A DNA stretch of 64,000 nt from Trujillonella humicola (lineage in GTDB: Bacteria; Actinomycetota; Actinomycetes; Mycobacteriales; Geodermatophilaceae), in the NCBI RefSeq assembly GCF_046233715.1, contig NZ_JBJNRJ010000001.1, positions 196,709 to 260,708 on the forward strand, read 5' to 3'. The notes below the pieces were generated by a model that was not told the origin of the DNA, did not search any database, and worked only from the letters and a program-made list of their open reading frames with translations. Positions 17,590 to 24,489 of this stretch are shown in pieces. The translations under genes and the position numbers were made by a program. Numbering within the stretch: position 1 is the first letter of the stretch; each line of letters opens with the position of its first letter.

Positions 17590-17702
17590 GTGCGCAGGCT
17601 CCGGAACTCGGGGACGGGCGGTGTGCGGGCGTGCCGGGACACCCCTCGGACCAGCGGCAACCGCACCGGCTCGGGAGGGATTCCCCGACCAGTGTCCGGC
17701 AT
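17586..17702 (-). CDS. Possible 38-aa upstream ORF coupled to cysD
   Basis: An ATG at 17702, 5 nt after the cysQ stop, opens 38 codons that end in TGA overlapping the cysD GTG (GTGA, 17586-17589). The peptide is basic (MPDTGRGIPPEPVRLPLV onward; ends RSLRT) and has no Cys. It could be a real small protein, a coupling leader, or chance. The exact 4-nt overlap is the same device used by neighbouring real genes, which is the only support. Confidence 0.35.
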   Translation of the reverse strand: MPDTGRGIPPEPVRLPLVRGVSRHARTPPVPEFRSLRT

Positions 17703-17707
17703 GGGCC

Positions 17708-18433
17708 TCAGCCGGCAGCGGCCAGGAGGCCCGGGGCGAGCTCCGGCCGGCACACCAGCAGGTCGGGCAGCCACGAGTCGGGGTCGTTGTAGCGCAGGGG
17801 CGAGCCGTCCAGCCGGGTCGCGTGCAGCCCGGCGGCCAGCGCGATCGCGACGGGGGCGGCGGAGTCCCACTGGTACTGCCCGCCGGCGTGCACGTAGGCG
17901 TCGACCTCGCCGCGGACCACCGCGGTCACCTTGTACCCGGCCGATCCCAGCGGCACCAGCTCGCCGTCCAGAGCGGCCGCGGCGGCGGTCGCGACCGCCG
18001 GAGGGCGGGTGCGGCTCACCGCGATGCGGGGCCGGCGCCCGGTGGCCGGGGGCGGGGTGGGCGCCGGGTCGGTGAGGAACACCTCGCCCAGCGCGGGCAG
18101 CGCCACGGCGGCCGCCGGGAGCGCGCCGGCCGACCACAACGCCACGTGCACCGCCCAGTCGGGGCGCCCCGGGTCGCCGTACTCGCGGGTGCCGTCGAGC
18201 GGGTCGACGATCCACACCCGCTCGGCGCCCAGCCGGCGGCGGTCGTCGGCGGCCTCCTCGCTGAACACGACGTCGCCGGGGCGGTGCTCGGTCAGGACGG
18301 CGGCGATCGCGCGCTGGGCGGCGGCGTCGCCCGCGGCGCCCAGCTCGCGACCGGTCGGCCCGCCGTCACGGAGGGCGAGCAGCACCTCGGCCGCCGCCCG
18401 CGCCGCGGCCGCGGCCACCGCGACGTCGTTCAC
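17708..18433 (-). CDS. cysQ: 3'(2'),5'-bisphosphate nucleotidase CysQ-like (inositol monophosphatase family)
   Basis: 241 aa. Metal-site motifs of the FIG/IMPase superfamily are present: VVFSEEAADD (Glu), WIVDPLDGTREYGD (DPLDGT) and QYQWDSAAPVAIALAAG (WDSAAP). CysQ removes the 3'-phosphate of PAP left over from sulfate reduction, which fits its place just upstream of cysD. GTG 18433 overlaps the stop of the thioesterase gene. An inositol-phosphate phosphatase role is possible from sequence alone, but the sulfate context favours CysQ. Confidence 0.85.
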   Translation of the reverse strand: MNDVAVAAAAARAAAEVLLALRDGGPTGRELGAAGDAAAQRAIAAVLTEHRPGDVVFSEEAADDRRRLGAERVWIVDPLDGTREYGDPGRPDWAVHVALWSAGALPAAAVALPALGEVFLTDPAPTPPPATGRRPRIAVSRTRPPAVATAAAAALDGELVPLGSAGYKVTAVVRGEVDAYVHAGGQYQWDSAAPVAIALAAGLHATRLDGSPLRYNDPDSWLPDLLVCRPELAPGLLAAAG

Positions 18434-19167
18434 CGCGGGCGGCCCGGGGCGGTGGCGCCGGTCGGCCGGCCCGGCGGTGAGGGTCGGCCGCTCGCGTCGG
18501 TCACCCCGGCGAAGTAGCGCGCCGTGACCTCGGGGCGGGGCGCCACGAACACCCCGCGGGCCTCCACCAGCGGCCGGCCGGGCTGCTCGGCCAGGGCGAT
18601 GCCGCCGGTGACCACCGAACGGCGTCCGGCCGCCTCGGTCACCCGGCCGGTGAGGACGACGGGCGTGTGCAGCGGGACCGGCCCGCGGTAGTCCAGCTCC
18701 AGCCGGACCGTCATGCCCCACAGCCCGGCGCGGATCGTCGCCGCGCCCAGCACCTGGTCCATGACCAGGCCGCTCATGCCGCCGTGCAGGAAGCCGGGCG
18801 GGCCCTCGTAGGCCGCTCCGAAGGAGGTCTCGGCCACCACGCCGCCCTCGACCACCCGCACGTCCAGCGGCAGCGCGAGGGCGCTGCCGACCCCGCTCAC
18901 CATGTTGTAGACCTGGCGCATCGAGCCGAGGTGGTCCAGCGGCGACAGCTGGCCCCGCGCCCGCCGCCGGGCGGCGAGCCGCCCGGTCAGCCGGCGGGCC
19001 TCCTCGGCCGCGGCGCGCAGCTCGCCCGCGTCCACCGCGGTGGTGACCGACGCGTCGACCAGGCCGCGCAGCGCGTCGCCGAGATCGGTGACCGCGGCCA
19101 TCAGCTCGCGGTCGTAGGCCTCGCCGTCGCCGGGCGGGGGGTCGGTGGGCACGGGGTCGGTGGGCAC
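18430..19167 (-). CDS. PaaI-type hotdog-fold thioesterase
   Basis: 245 aa. The hotdog domain covers about residues 85-215, with the central helix signature GPPGFLHGGMSGLVMDQVLG (His-Gly-Gly) and MTVRLELDYRGPVPLHTPVV. The N-terminal 80 residues are helical and charged. The GTG at 19167 lies 7 nt after TACGGT on the minus strand (19180-19175), so the transcript is probably leaderless. It is first in a coupled run with cysQ and cysD; what acyl thioester it would cleave there is not evident. Confidence 0.83.
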   Translation of the reverse strand: MPTDPVPTDPPPGDGEAYDRELMAAVTDLGDALRGLVDASVTTAVDAGELRAAAEEARRLTGRLAARRRARGQLSPLDHLGSMRQVYNMVSGVGSALALPLDVRVVEGGVVAETSFGAAYEGPPGFLHGGMSGLVMDQVLGAATIRAGLWGMTVRLELDYRGPVPLHTPVVLTGRVTEAAGRRSVVTGGIALAEQPGRPLVEARGVFVAPRPEVTARYFAGVTDASGRPSPPGRPTGATAPGRPR

Positions 19168-19198
19168 GGTCCCGACCGTAGCCAGGGCCCGGCAGCGG

Positions 19199-20725
19199 TC
19201 AGCCGGGTGCCCCCGGCGCCGCGGGCGGGCCGGGGGCCGGTTCCGGGGGACCGCTGCGGGGCAGCCGCACGGTGAAGGCGGCGCCCCGGCCCGGTGCGGT
19301 GTCCAGGTGGACCGTGCCGCCGTGCGCGGCGACCAGCGAGGAGACGATCGCCAGCCCCAGCCCGGTTCCCCCGGCCGCCCGGGCCCTGCTCTTGTCCGCG
19401 CGGTAGAACCGCTCGAACACCCGCGCGGCGTCGGCGGGTTCCATGCCCGGGCCCTCGTCGGCCACGCCGACCAGCACCCAGCCGCCGTCGTCCTCCGCGC
19501 CGGTCGGCGGCGGGTCCTCGCTCAGGGACACGGTCACCCGCGCGTCGGCGGGGGTGTGCACCAGCGCGTTGGTGACGAGGTTGCCGACCACCTGCCGCAG
19601 CCGCGCCTCGTCGCCGAGCACGACGGGCATCTCGGTCATCGCGGGGTCCAGCACCAGCTCCAGCGGCCGGTCCGGCTGCAGCGTCCGGGCGTCCTGGACG
19701 GCGTCGCCGGCGACCTCGGCGAGGTCGACCGGCGTGACGGTGAGCGGGCGCTGCTGGTCCAGGCGGGCGAGCTGGAGCAGGTCCTCGACCAGCAGCCCCA
19801 TCCGCGACCCCTCGGACTCGATGCGCTGCATGAGCCGGGCGACGTCCTCCTCCTCGCGGACCGCGCCCTGCCGGTACAGCTCGGCGAACCCGCGGATCGA
19901 GGTGAGCGGGGTGCGCAGCTCGTGGCTGGCATCGGCGACGAACTGCCGCATCCGGCCCTCGGAGGCCCGTGCCTGCTCCTCCGACGCGCGCTGGGCGCGG
20001 AAGGCGCTCTCGATCCGCGCCAGCATGACGTTGAGGGCCGCGGACAGCCGGCCGACCTCGGTGCGCTGGTCCCCGGCGGGCACGCGCTGGGAGAGGTCGC
20101 CGGCCGCGATGGCCTGCGCGGTGCGCTCGACCTCCGCGAGCGGGCGCAGGCTGTTGCGGACCAGCAGGTACCCGGCGACGCCGAGCACGGTCAGCACGAC
20201 CAGCCCGACCAGCAGCTCGATGCGCACCAGGCGGGCGATCGCCTTCTGATCGCCCTCGAGGTCCACCCCGACGACGAGCGTGTAACCACCGCGCAGCTCT
20301 CCGGAGGCCACCCGCCAGTGCCCGCCGTCGGCCCACACGCTGATGGGGCGGCCGTCGGTGCGCAGCCGCTCGACCTCGTCCGCGTCCAGCTCGGGCAGCG
20401 AGTCCCCGTCGGGGTCGCGCGGCTCGCCGATGACGACCGGCTCGTCGCTGTCCGGAGGGAGGCAGGCGACGTAGTAGGAGCTGACCCCGGGGTAGCCGGC
20501 GCGCAGGCAGGCCTCGAGGTAGCGGGGGCTCTGTGCGCTGGCGCTGGCGACGGCTGCGCGCAGCTCGCCGTCGCGCTCCTGCTGCAGGTAGTTGCGCAGC
20601 AGGGACGCGGTGGCGAAGCCGGTGGCCAGCAGGGCGAGGCCCAGCAGCACCACCAGCAGGACGACGACGGTGACGCGCAGCGGGACGCGGGGTCCCCGCA
20701 GGACCGGCGGGGCGGGAGGCGTCAT
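19199..20725 (-). CDS. Sensor histidine kinase (MprB/TrcS type)
   Basis: 508 aa. TM1 about residues 17-39 (LRVTVVVLLVVLLGLALLAT), an extracellular loop of about 130 residues with two Cys (YLEACLRAGYPG, YYVACLPPDSD), TM2 (LLVGLVVLTVLGVAGYLLV), HAMP, H box FVADASHELRTPLTSIRGFA, N box VVGNLVTNALVHTP, and G boxes DEGPGMEP and GGTGLGLAIVSSL. ATG 20725 overlaps the response-regulator stop (ATGA). The paired extracellular Cys could form a disulfide. The signal is unknown. Confidence 0.93.
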   Translation of the reverse strand: MTPPAPPVLRGPRVPLRVTVVVLLVVLLGLALLATGFATASLLRNYLQQERDGELRAAVASASAQSPRYLEACLRAGYPGVSSYYVACLPPDSDEPVVIGEPRDPDGDSLPELDADEVERLRTDGRPISVWADGGHWRVASGELRGGYTLVVGVDLEGDQKAIARLVRIELLVGLVVLTVLGVAGYLLVRNSLRPLAEVERTAQAIAAGDLSQRVPAGDQRTEVGRLSAALNVMLARIESAFRAQRASEEQARASEGRMRQFVADASHELRTPLTSIRGFAELYRQGAVREEEDVARLMQRIESEGSRMGLLVEDLLQLARLDQQRPLTVTPVDLAEVAGDAVQDARTLQPDRPLELVLDPAMTEMPVVLGDEARLRQVVGNLVTNALVHTPADARVTVSLSEDPPPTGAEDDGGWVLVGVADEGPGMEPADAARVFERFYRADKSRARAAGGTGLGLAIVSSLVAAHGGTVHLDTAPGRGAAFTVRLPRSGPPEPAPGPPAAPGAPG

Positions 20726-21498
20726 GTGCCCCGTGGCAGCCGCAGGGTGTAGCCCACCCCGCGGATCGTGTGCAGCAGGCGGGGCTCGGTCGTGTCGACC
20801 TTGCGGCGCAGGTAGGAGATGTAGGACTCCACGACGTTGGCCTCGCCGTTGAAGTCGTAGTTCCACACGTGGTCGAGGATCTGGGCCTTCGACAGCACCC
20901 GGCCGGCGTTGGCCATCAGGTAGCGCAGCAGCTTGAACTCGGTGGGGGACAGGCCGACGAGGGTGCCGGCCTTGAGCACCTCGTGGGACTCCTCGTCGAG
21001 CTCGATGTCGGCGAAGGTGAGTCGCGGCGCCTCGTCCGTCCGCTGGGTGGGCGCGCTCGTGCGCCGCAGCACCGCACGGATGCGGGCGACCACCTCGTCG
21101 AGGCTGAACGGCTTGGTCACGTAGTCGTCCCCACCGAGGGTCAGGCCCGAGACCTTGTCCTCGGGGGCGTCCTTGGCGGTCAGGAAGAGCACCGGCGTGT
21201 GCCGGCCGGTCTCCCGCAGCCGGCGGACCACGCCGAAGCCGTCCAGGCCCGGCATCATCACGTCGAGCACGAGCAGGTCCGGCCGGAACGACGAGGCCAT
21301 CGCCAGGGCCTGCTGGCCGTCGGCCGCCGTGGCCACCTCGAAGCCGGCGTAGCGCAGGCTCGCCGACAGCAGCTCGCGGATGTTGGGCTCGTCGTCCACC
21401 ACCAGCAGGCGCGCCTCGGGCCCCCGCCCGGCCGCTCCGCCCGTGCTGCGGGTCCCCTGCACCGGCCCTCCCGGAGAACGCACCGATCCCGTCGTCAT
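20722..21498 (-). CDS. OmpR-family response regulator (TrcR/MprA type)
   Basis: 258 aa. Receiver: ARLLVVDDEPNIRELLSASL, phospho-Asp in LLVLDVMMPGLDGFG, and VTKPF Lys. C-terminal winged helix: LSPTEFKLLRYLMANAGRVL, with the recognition region EANVVESYISYLRRKVD and RGVGYTLRL. About 28 Gly/Ser-rich residues precede the receiver. The cognate kinase follows with a 4-nt overlap. The upstream side holds hairpin repeat copy A. Confidence 0.94.
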   Translation of the reverse strand: MTTGSVRSPGGPVQGTRSTGGAAGRGPEARLLVVDDEPNIRELLSASLRYAGFEVATAADGQQALAMASSFRPDLLVLDVMMPGLDGFGVVRRLRETGRHTPVLFLTAKDAPEDKVSGLTLGGDDYVTKPFSLDEVVARIRAVLRRTSAPTQRTDEAPRLTFADIELDEESHEVLKAGTLVGLSPTEFKLLRYLMANAGRVLSKAQILDHVWNYDFNGEANVVESYISYLRRKVDTTEPRLLHTIRGVGYTLRLPRGT

Positions 21499-21578
21499 GG
21501 CACCAGGCTGGGCGTCGCGGCTGCGCCCGGTCTGGACGCTACCTGTGAATCCCCTGGACGGTCCCCGCCCCGCGATGG

Positions 21579-21635
21579 CGAGATCTGCACACTCGTCGCC
21601 ATCAGCGGCTGATGCCGACGAGTGTGCAGATCTCG
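21579..21635. repeat. 57-nt hairpin repeat, copy A
   Basis: Left arm 21579-21605 begins CGAGATCTGCACACTCGTCG; right arm 21609-21635 is its complement except for one C/C mismatch; loop CGG. It begins 6 nt after the stop of the siderophore-interacting gene (read on the minus strand). Copies B (52681) and C (57322) have the same arms. It probably acts as a transcription terminator or mRNA 3'-end stabiliser. Confidence 0.9.
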
Positions 21636-21641
21636 TCGGGC

Positions 21642-22421
21642 TCAGCCGGCGGGGGACATCGCGCGACCCCGCCGCCAGTAGCCGATGGCGTGGTGCCGGG
21701 CCCGGCCCAGGCCCCAGCGCGCGCGCAGGTCGGCCCGGATCGTGCGGACGGCGGCGGACTCCGCGCCCACCCAGGCGAAGACGTCGTCCCCGTCGGCCGG
21801 CGGGTCGAGTCCGGCCACGGCAGCGGCCAGGAGGGTGCTCTCCCCCGGCGGTGTGCCGCCGCGGTGCAGCCAGCGGACGGTCACCCCTGCCGGAACCGCG
21901 AGCGGCTGCTCCTCCTCGGGGCCGGCGACCTCGACCAGCGCCAGCCCGGTCGTCGACGGCGCGGCCTCGGCGAGGATGCGGCTGATCGCCGGCAGTGCCG
22001 TCTCGTCGCCGGCGAGCAGCAGCCGGCCGGCCGCCCGGATGCCCAGGTCGCCGCTGCCGGCGACGCCCAGCAGCGCCCCGGGCGCCGCGGCGGCGGCCCA
22101 GGACGCCGCCGGGCCGTCGCCGTGCAGGACGAAGTCGATCTCCACCTCGCCGCGGGCGGCGTCCTGCCGACGGGCGGTGTAGCTGCGCAGCGCGACCCCG
22201 TGGGCACCGACCGGCCACACGATCCGGCCGTCCCGGGCGACCGCCGGCCAGCGGGGCGCCGGGTCACCGACGCGGGGGACGAGCAGGTTCACCGTCGGGC
22301 CCGCCGCGGCGGCCGCCGCCGGCGTCCCGGCGAGGACGACCCGGCGGACGGTGGGCGTCACGTCGGTGACGGAGACGGCGGTGAGGACGTCGACGTCGCG
22401 CAGGCCGTCGGGAGCTGTCAC
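21642..22421 (-). CDS. Siderophore-interacting protein (FAD-dependent ferric reductase, ViuB-like)
   Basis: 259 aa. FAD-binding beta-barrel with the RSYTAR motif (VALRSYTARRQDA), flavin-phosphate region AAAAAPGALLGVAGSGDLGI, and NAD(P)-binding half LLAGDETALPAISRILAE and FAWVGAESAAVRTIRADLR. The family reduces ferric siderophores inside the cell to release iron. GTG 22421 lies 7 nt after TACGCT on the minus strand (22434-22429), a leaderless arrangement. I see no iron box upstream and no siderophore biosynthesis or uptake genes nearby. Confidence 0.9.
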   Translation of the reverse strand: MTAPDGLRDVDVLTAVSVTDVTPTVRRVVLAGTPAAAAAAGPTVNLLVPRVGDPAPRWPAVARDGRIVWPVGAHGVALRSYTARRQDAARGEVEIDFVLHGDGPAASWAAAAAPGALLGVAGSGDLGIRAAGRLLLAGDETALPAISRILAEAAPSTTGLALVEVAGPEEEQPLAVPAGVTVRWLHRGGTPPGESTLLAAAVAGLDPPADGDDVFAWVGAESAAVRTIRADLRARWGLGRARHHAIGYWRRGRAMSPAG

Positions 22422-22719
22422 GCGCTGGAGCGTAGGCAGCCGCCACGCGGGCCGACCCGGCCGACCCCGGGGGAATGGAGTCGACCGGGCCGGCGATCGA
22501 GGACGTCCGGGTCACCCTGGGTAGTTGCGTCGGCCGGTCTGACCTGCGCTGTCCCCGGATCCCTGTCCGTCGGTGGCAACGCTACGTGAGCGTCGGCGGC
22601 TCTGCAGCGCCCGCAGGGGTGAACTCGTTGCCCGGCCGGGTGATGTGTGCCCCGTCCTCCGCGGGGGCAGGCAGCGGAGGACGGGCCGCGCGGCGGCACC
22701 CACCGACGGGGAGGACGGC

Positions 22720-22929
22720 ATGGCGGACGACTTCGGGAAGGGCGACCACGTCACGTGGAAGAGCCACGGTGGCGAGGCCGAGGGCACCGTCAAGAGGAAG
22801 ATCACCGAGGACACGGAGGTCGCCGGCCGGAAGGTCAGGGCCAGCTCCGACGACCCGCAGTACGAGGTCGAGAGCGAGAAGAGCGGCGGCACCGCGGTGC
22901 ACAAGCCGTCGGCACTGGAGAAGAAGTGA
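22720..22929 (+). CDS. DUF2945 (hypervirulence-associated TUDOR domain) protein
   Basis: 69 aa, the normal size for DUF2945. It starts MADDFGKGDHVTWKSHGGEA and continues with GTVKRKITEDTEVAGRKVRA and DPQYEVESEKSGGTAVHKPS, the typical SH3/TUDOR-like barrel. ATG 22720 has GAGGA a few nt upstream. The biochemical role is unknown; such genes are common in desiccation- and stress-response neighbourhoods. The 298-nt stretch upstream (22422-22719) holds no other gene I can support. Confidence 0.88.
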   Translation: MADDFGKGDHVTWKSHGGEAEGTVKRKITEDTEVAGRKVRASSDDPQYEVESEKSGGTAVHKPSALEKK

Positions 22930-22969
22930 GCGCCGGAACCACCGCACGACCAGCACACAGGAGGCACCC

Positions 22970-23401
22970 GTGAGCGAGACCGACGACCAGTTCGCCGGCG
23001 TGTCATCACGCAGCACCAAGCACAACCCGCGCCTGGACGAGGAGCTCGAGCACGAGGTCCAGGGGATGCTCAAGGCCGAGCGGGCCACCCGCGCGCACGA
23101 GTGGCGCGAGGTCGAGCCGGTCGCCGAGGGCGATCCGGACATCGACGCCGACCCCCAGGGGACCCTGACCGGTGGCGTGCCCGTCGGCATGACCGAGGAC
23201 GCCGTCGTGGCCAGGGCAGAGCTGGCCCGGTGGCTGGACCGCGCGGACTTCCCCGCCACCGGCCCCGAGCTGGTCGAGGCCGCTCTGGACCACCGGGCGC
23301 CGGACGCCGTGGTCGACGAGCTGGGCCGGCTGCCCGCGGGAGAGGCGTTCGAGCGGATCGGGGACGTCGTGCGCGCGCTGGGCTACCCGACCGAGACCTG
23401 A
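22970..23401 (+). CDS. DUF2795 domain protein
   Basis: 143 aa. The first half is hydrophilic and charged (RSTKHNPRLDEELEHEVQGM). The second half (about residues 75-140) is a DUF2795-type helical domain: ARWLDRADFPATGPELVEAA, then DEAGRLP-type sequence and YPTET at the end. GTG 22970 follows GGAGG (22960-22964). It follows the DUF2945 gene by 40 nt, so the two are probably cotranscribed. The function is unknown; the domain is widespread in actinobacterial stress genes. Confidence 0.8.
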   Translation: MSETDDQFAGVSSRSTKHNPRLDEELEHEVQGMLKAERATRAHEWREVEPVAEGDPDIDADPQGTLTGGVPVGMTEDAVVARAELARWLDRADFPATGPELVEAALDHRAPDAVVDELGRLPAGEAFERIGDVVRALGYPTET

Positions 23402-23443
23402 CGCCCCCGGCGGGGCGGACGGCAGGAGGGGGAGCGGCCGGGA

Positions 23444-24319
23444 TCAGGACCCGGTCCGCTCCCCCTCCTCCTCGTTCTGCTCCTCCTCGGCGATCTCCTC
23501 GGCGCCACGCCGGCGGAACAGCCGCGAGCCGGGGAAGCCCTTCACCACCTGCCGCAGGTCCTGCATCGTGTCGAGCAGGTCGTGCACGTCCGGGCCCACG
23601 CCCTCGAGCGTCTTGAGCACGGGCAGGATGTCGTCGTCGAGGTGCTCGAGGAGCGTCGGCAGCCGGTCGATGATCGTGACCAGCGCCTCCACCTCCTGCG
23701 GGTCCATCGTCTCCGCCAGCCGCTTGACCACCGGGGTCAGGTCGCGCAGCGGTCCCTCGTAGCCGGCGAGCAGCGGGTCGACCCGCGAGACGAGGTCCTC
23801 GGCCCGCCCGACGGCGCCCTCGGCCCGCCCGACCGCCCCCTCGGCGCGCTCGATGGTCCGGCCGACGGCGTCGATGGCCTGGTCGGCTTTCTGCTGGGTC
23901 TGGCCGACGGCGTCGATGGCCTGGTCGGCTTTCTGCTGGGTCTGGCCGACGGCGTCGATGGCCTCGTCGGCCTTCTTCTGCGTCTGACCGACCGCGTCGA
24001 TGGCCTCGTCGGCCTTCTTCTGCGTCTCGCCGACCGCCTCGATGGCCTGGTCCGCCTCCTCGAGCGTTCCGCCGGCCCGGGTGATCGTCTCGTCGGCCCG
24101 GCGCCGGGTGGCCTCCAGGTCGGTGACGGCTCGGTCGACCCGGTCGAGCAGGCCCTCGGCCGAGGAGACCGCGGCGGTGAACCGGTCCAGCAGGCCCTCG
24201 ACCCGGCCGACCGCGCTGACGACGCGAGGTACGAGCGCGACCGCCTCGGACAGGCCCTCCCGGAGGCCGTCGACCGCGGCCAGGACGTCGGAGGGACCGG
24301 GGAGGGAGGGCAGGCGCAC
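23444..24319 (-). CDS. Coiled-coil protein with 14-residue tandem repeats
   Basis: 291 aa, almost wholly helical. Residues about 90-165 are five repeats of a 14-mer close to AIDAVGQTQKKADE, encoded by 42-bp repeats. Flanking regions keep a coiled-coil pattern. The C-terminal 100 residues (MDPQEVEALVTIIDRLPTLL, LKTLEGVGPDVHDLLDTMQD) resemble a conserved actinobacterial family often mislabelled as a Rubisco-related protein; no Rubisco feature is present. The end is acidic (AEEEQNEEEGERTGS). There is no signal peptide or membrane segment. A structural or scaffold role is plausible but unproven. Confidence 0.75.
   Translation of the reverse strand: MRLPSLPGPSDVLAAVDGLREGLSEAVALVPRVVSAVGRVEGLLDRFTAAVSSAEGLLDRVDRAVTDLEATRRRADETITRAGGTLEEADQAIEAVGETQKKADEAIDAVGQTQKKADEAIDAVGQTQQKADQAIDAVGQTQQKADQAIDAVGRTIERAEGAVGRAEGAVGRAEDLVSRVDPLLAGYEGPLRDLTPVVKRLAETMDPQEVEALVTIIDRLPTLLEHLDDDILPVLKTLEGVGPDVHDLLDTMQDLRQVVKGFPGSRLFRRRGAEEIAEEEQNEEEGERTGS
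23870..24037. repeat. Four 42-bp tandem repeats inside the coiled-coil gene
   Basis: Units start at 23870, 23912, 23954 and 23996, with a degenerate fifth from 24038. Units 1 and 2 are identical over 42 bp, including silent positions; units 3 and 4 share a different set of codons. This pattern points to recent duplication and possible length variation between strains. Confidence 0.9.
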
Positions 24320-24489
24320 GAGCCGACGCTACGTCCGGGAGCGATCCGTCGCCGGACGATCTCCGCGCGTCACCCGTCCGGACGGTCTCTGGGACGTATC
24401 GTGAGGGGCCGCCCACGAAGCGTGTGCGGAGTGCCCGCCTGCGCACGGGTACGGAACGGCACGGACCACGACGATGGGATGTCGACGCG

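Noticed and set aside
21642..22421. Iron-responsive (IdeR/Fur-type) control of the siderophore-interacting gene
   Set aside because: I found no recognisable iron box upstream, so regulation is left open.
23870..24079. 42-bp repeats as a CRISPR-like array
   Set aside because: No spacers; the repeats are contiguous, in frame and encode a coiled coil.
23444..24319. Rubisco large-subunit-related annotation for the coiled-coil protein
   Set aside because: Relatives are often given this name, but no Rubisco motif is present.
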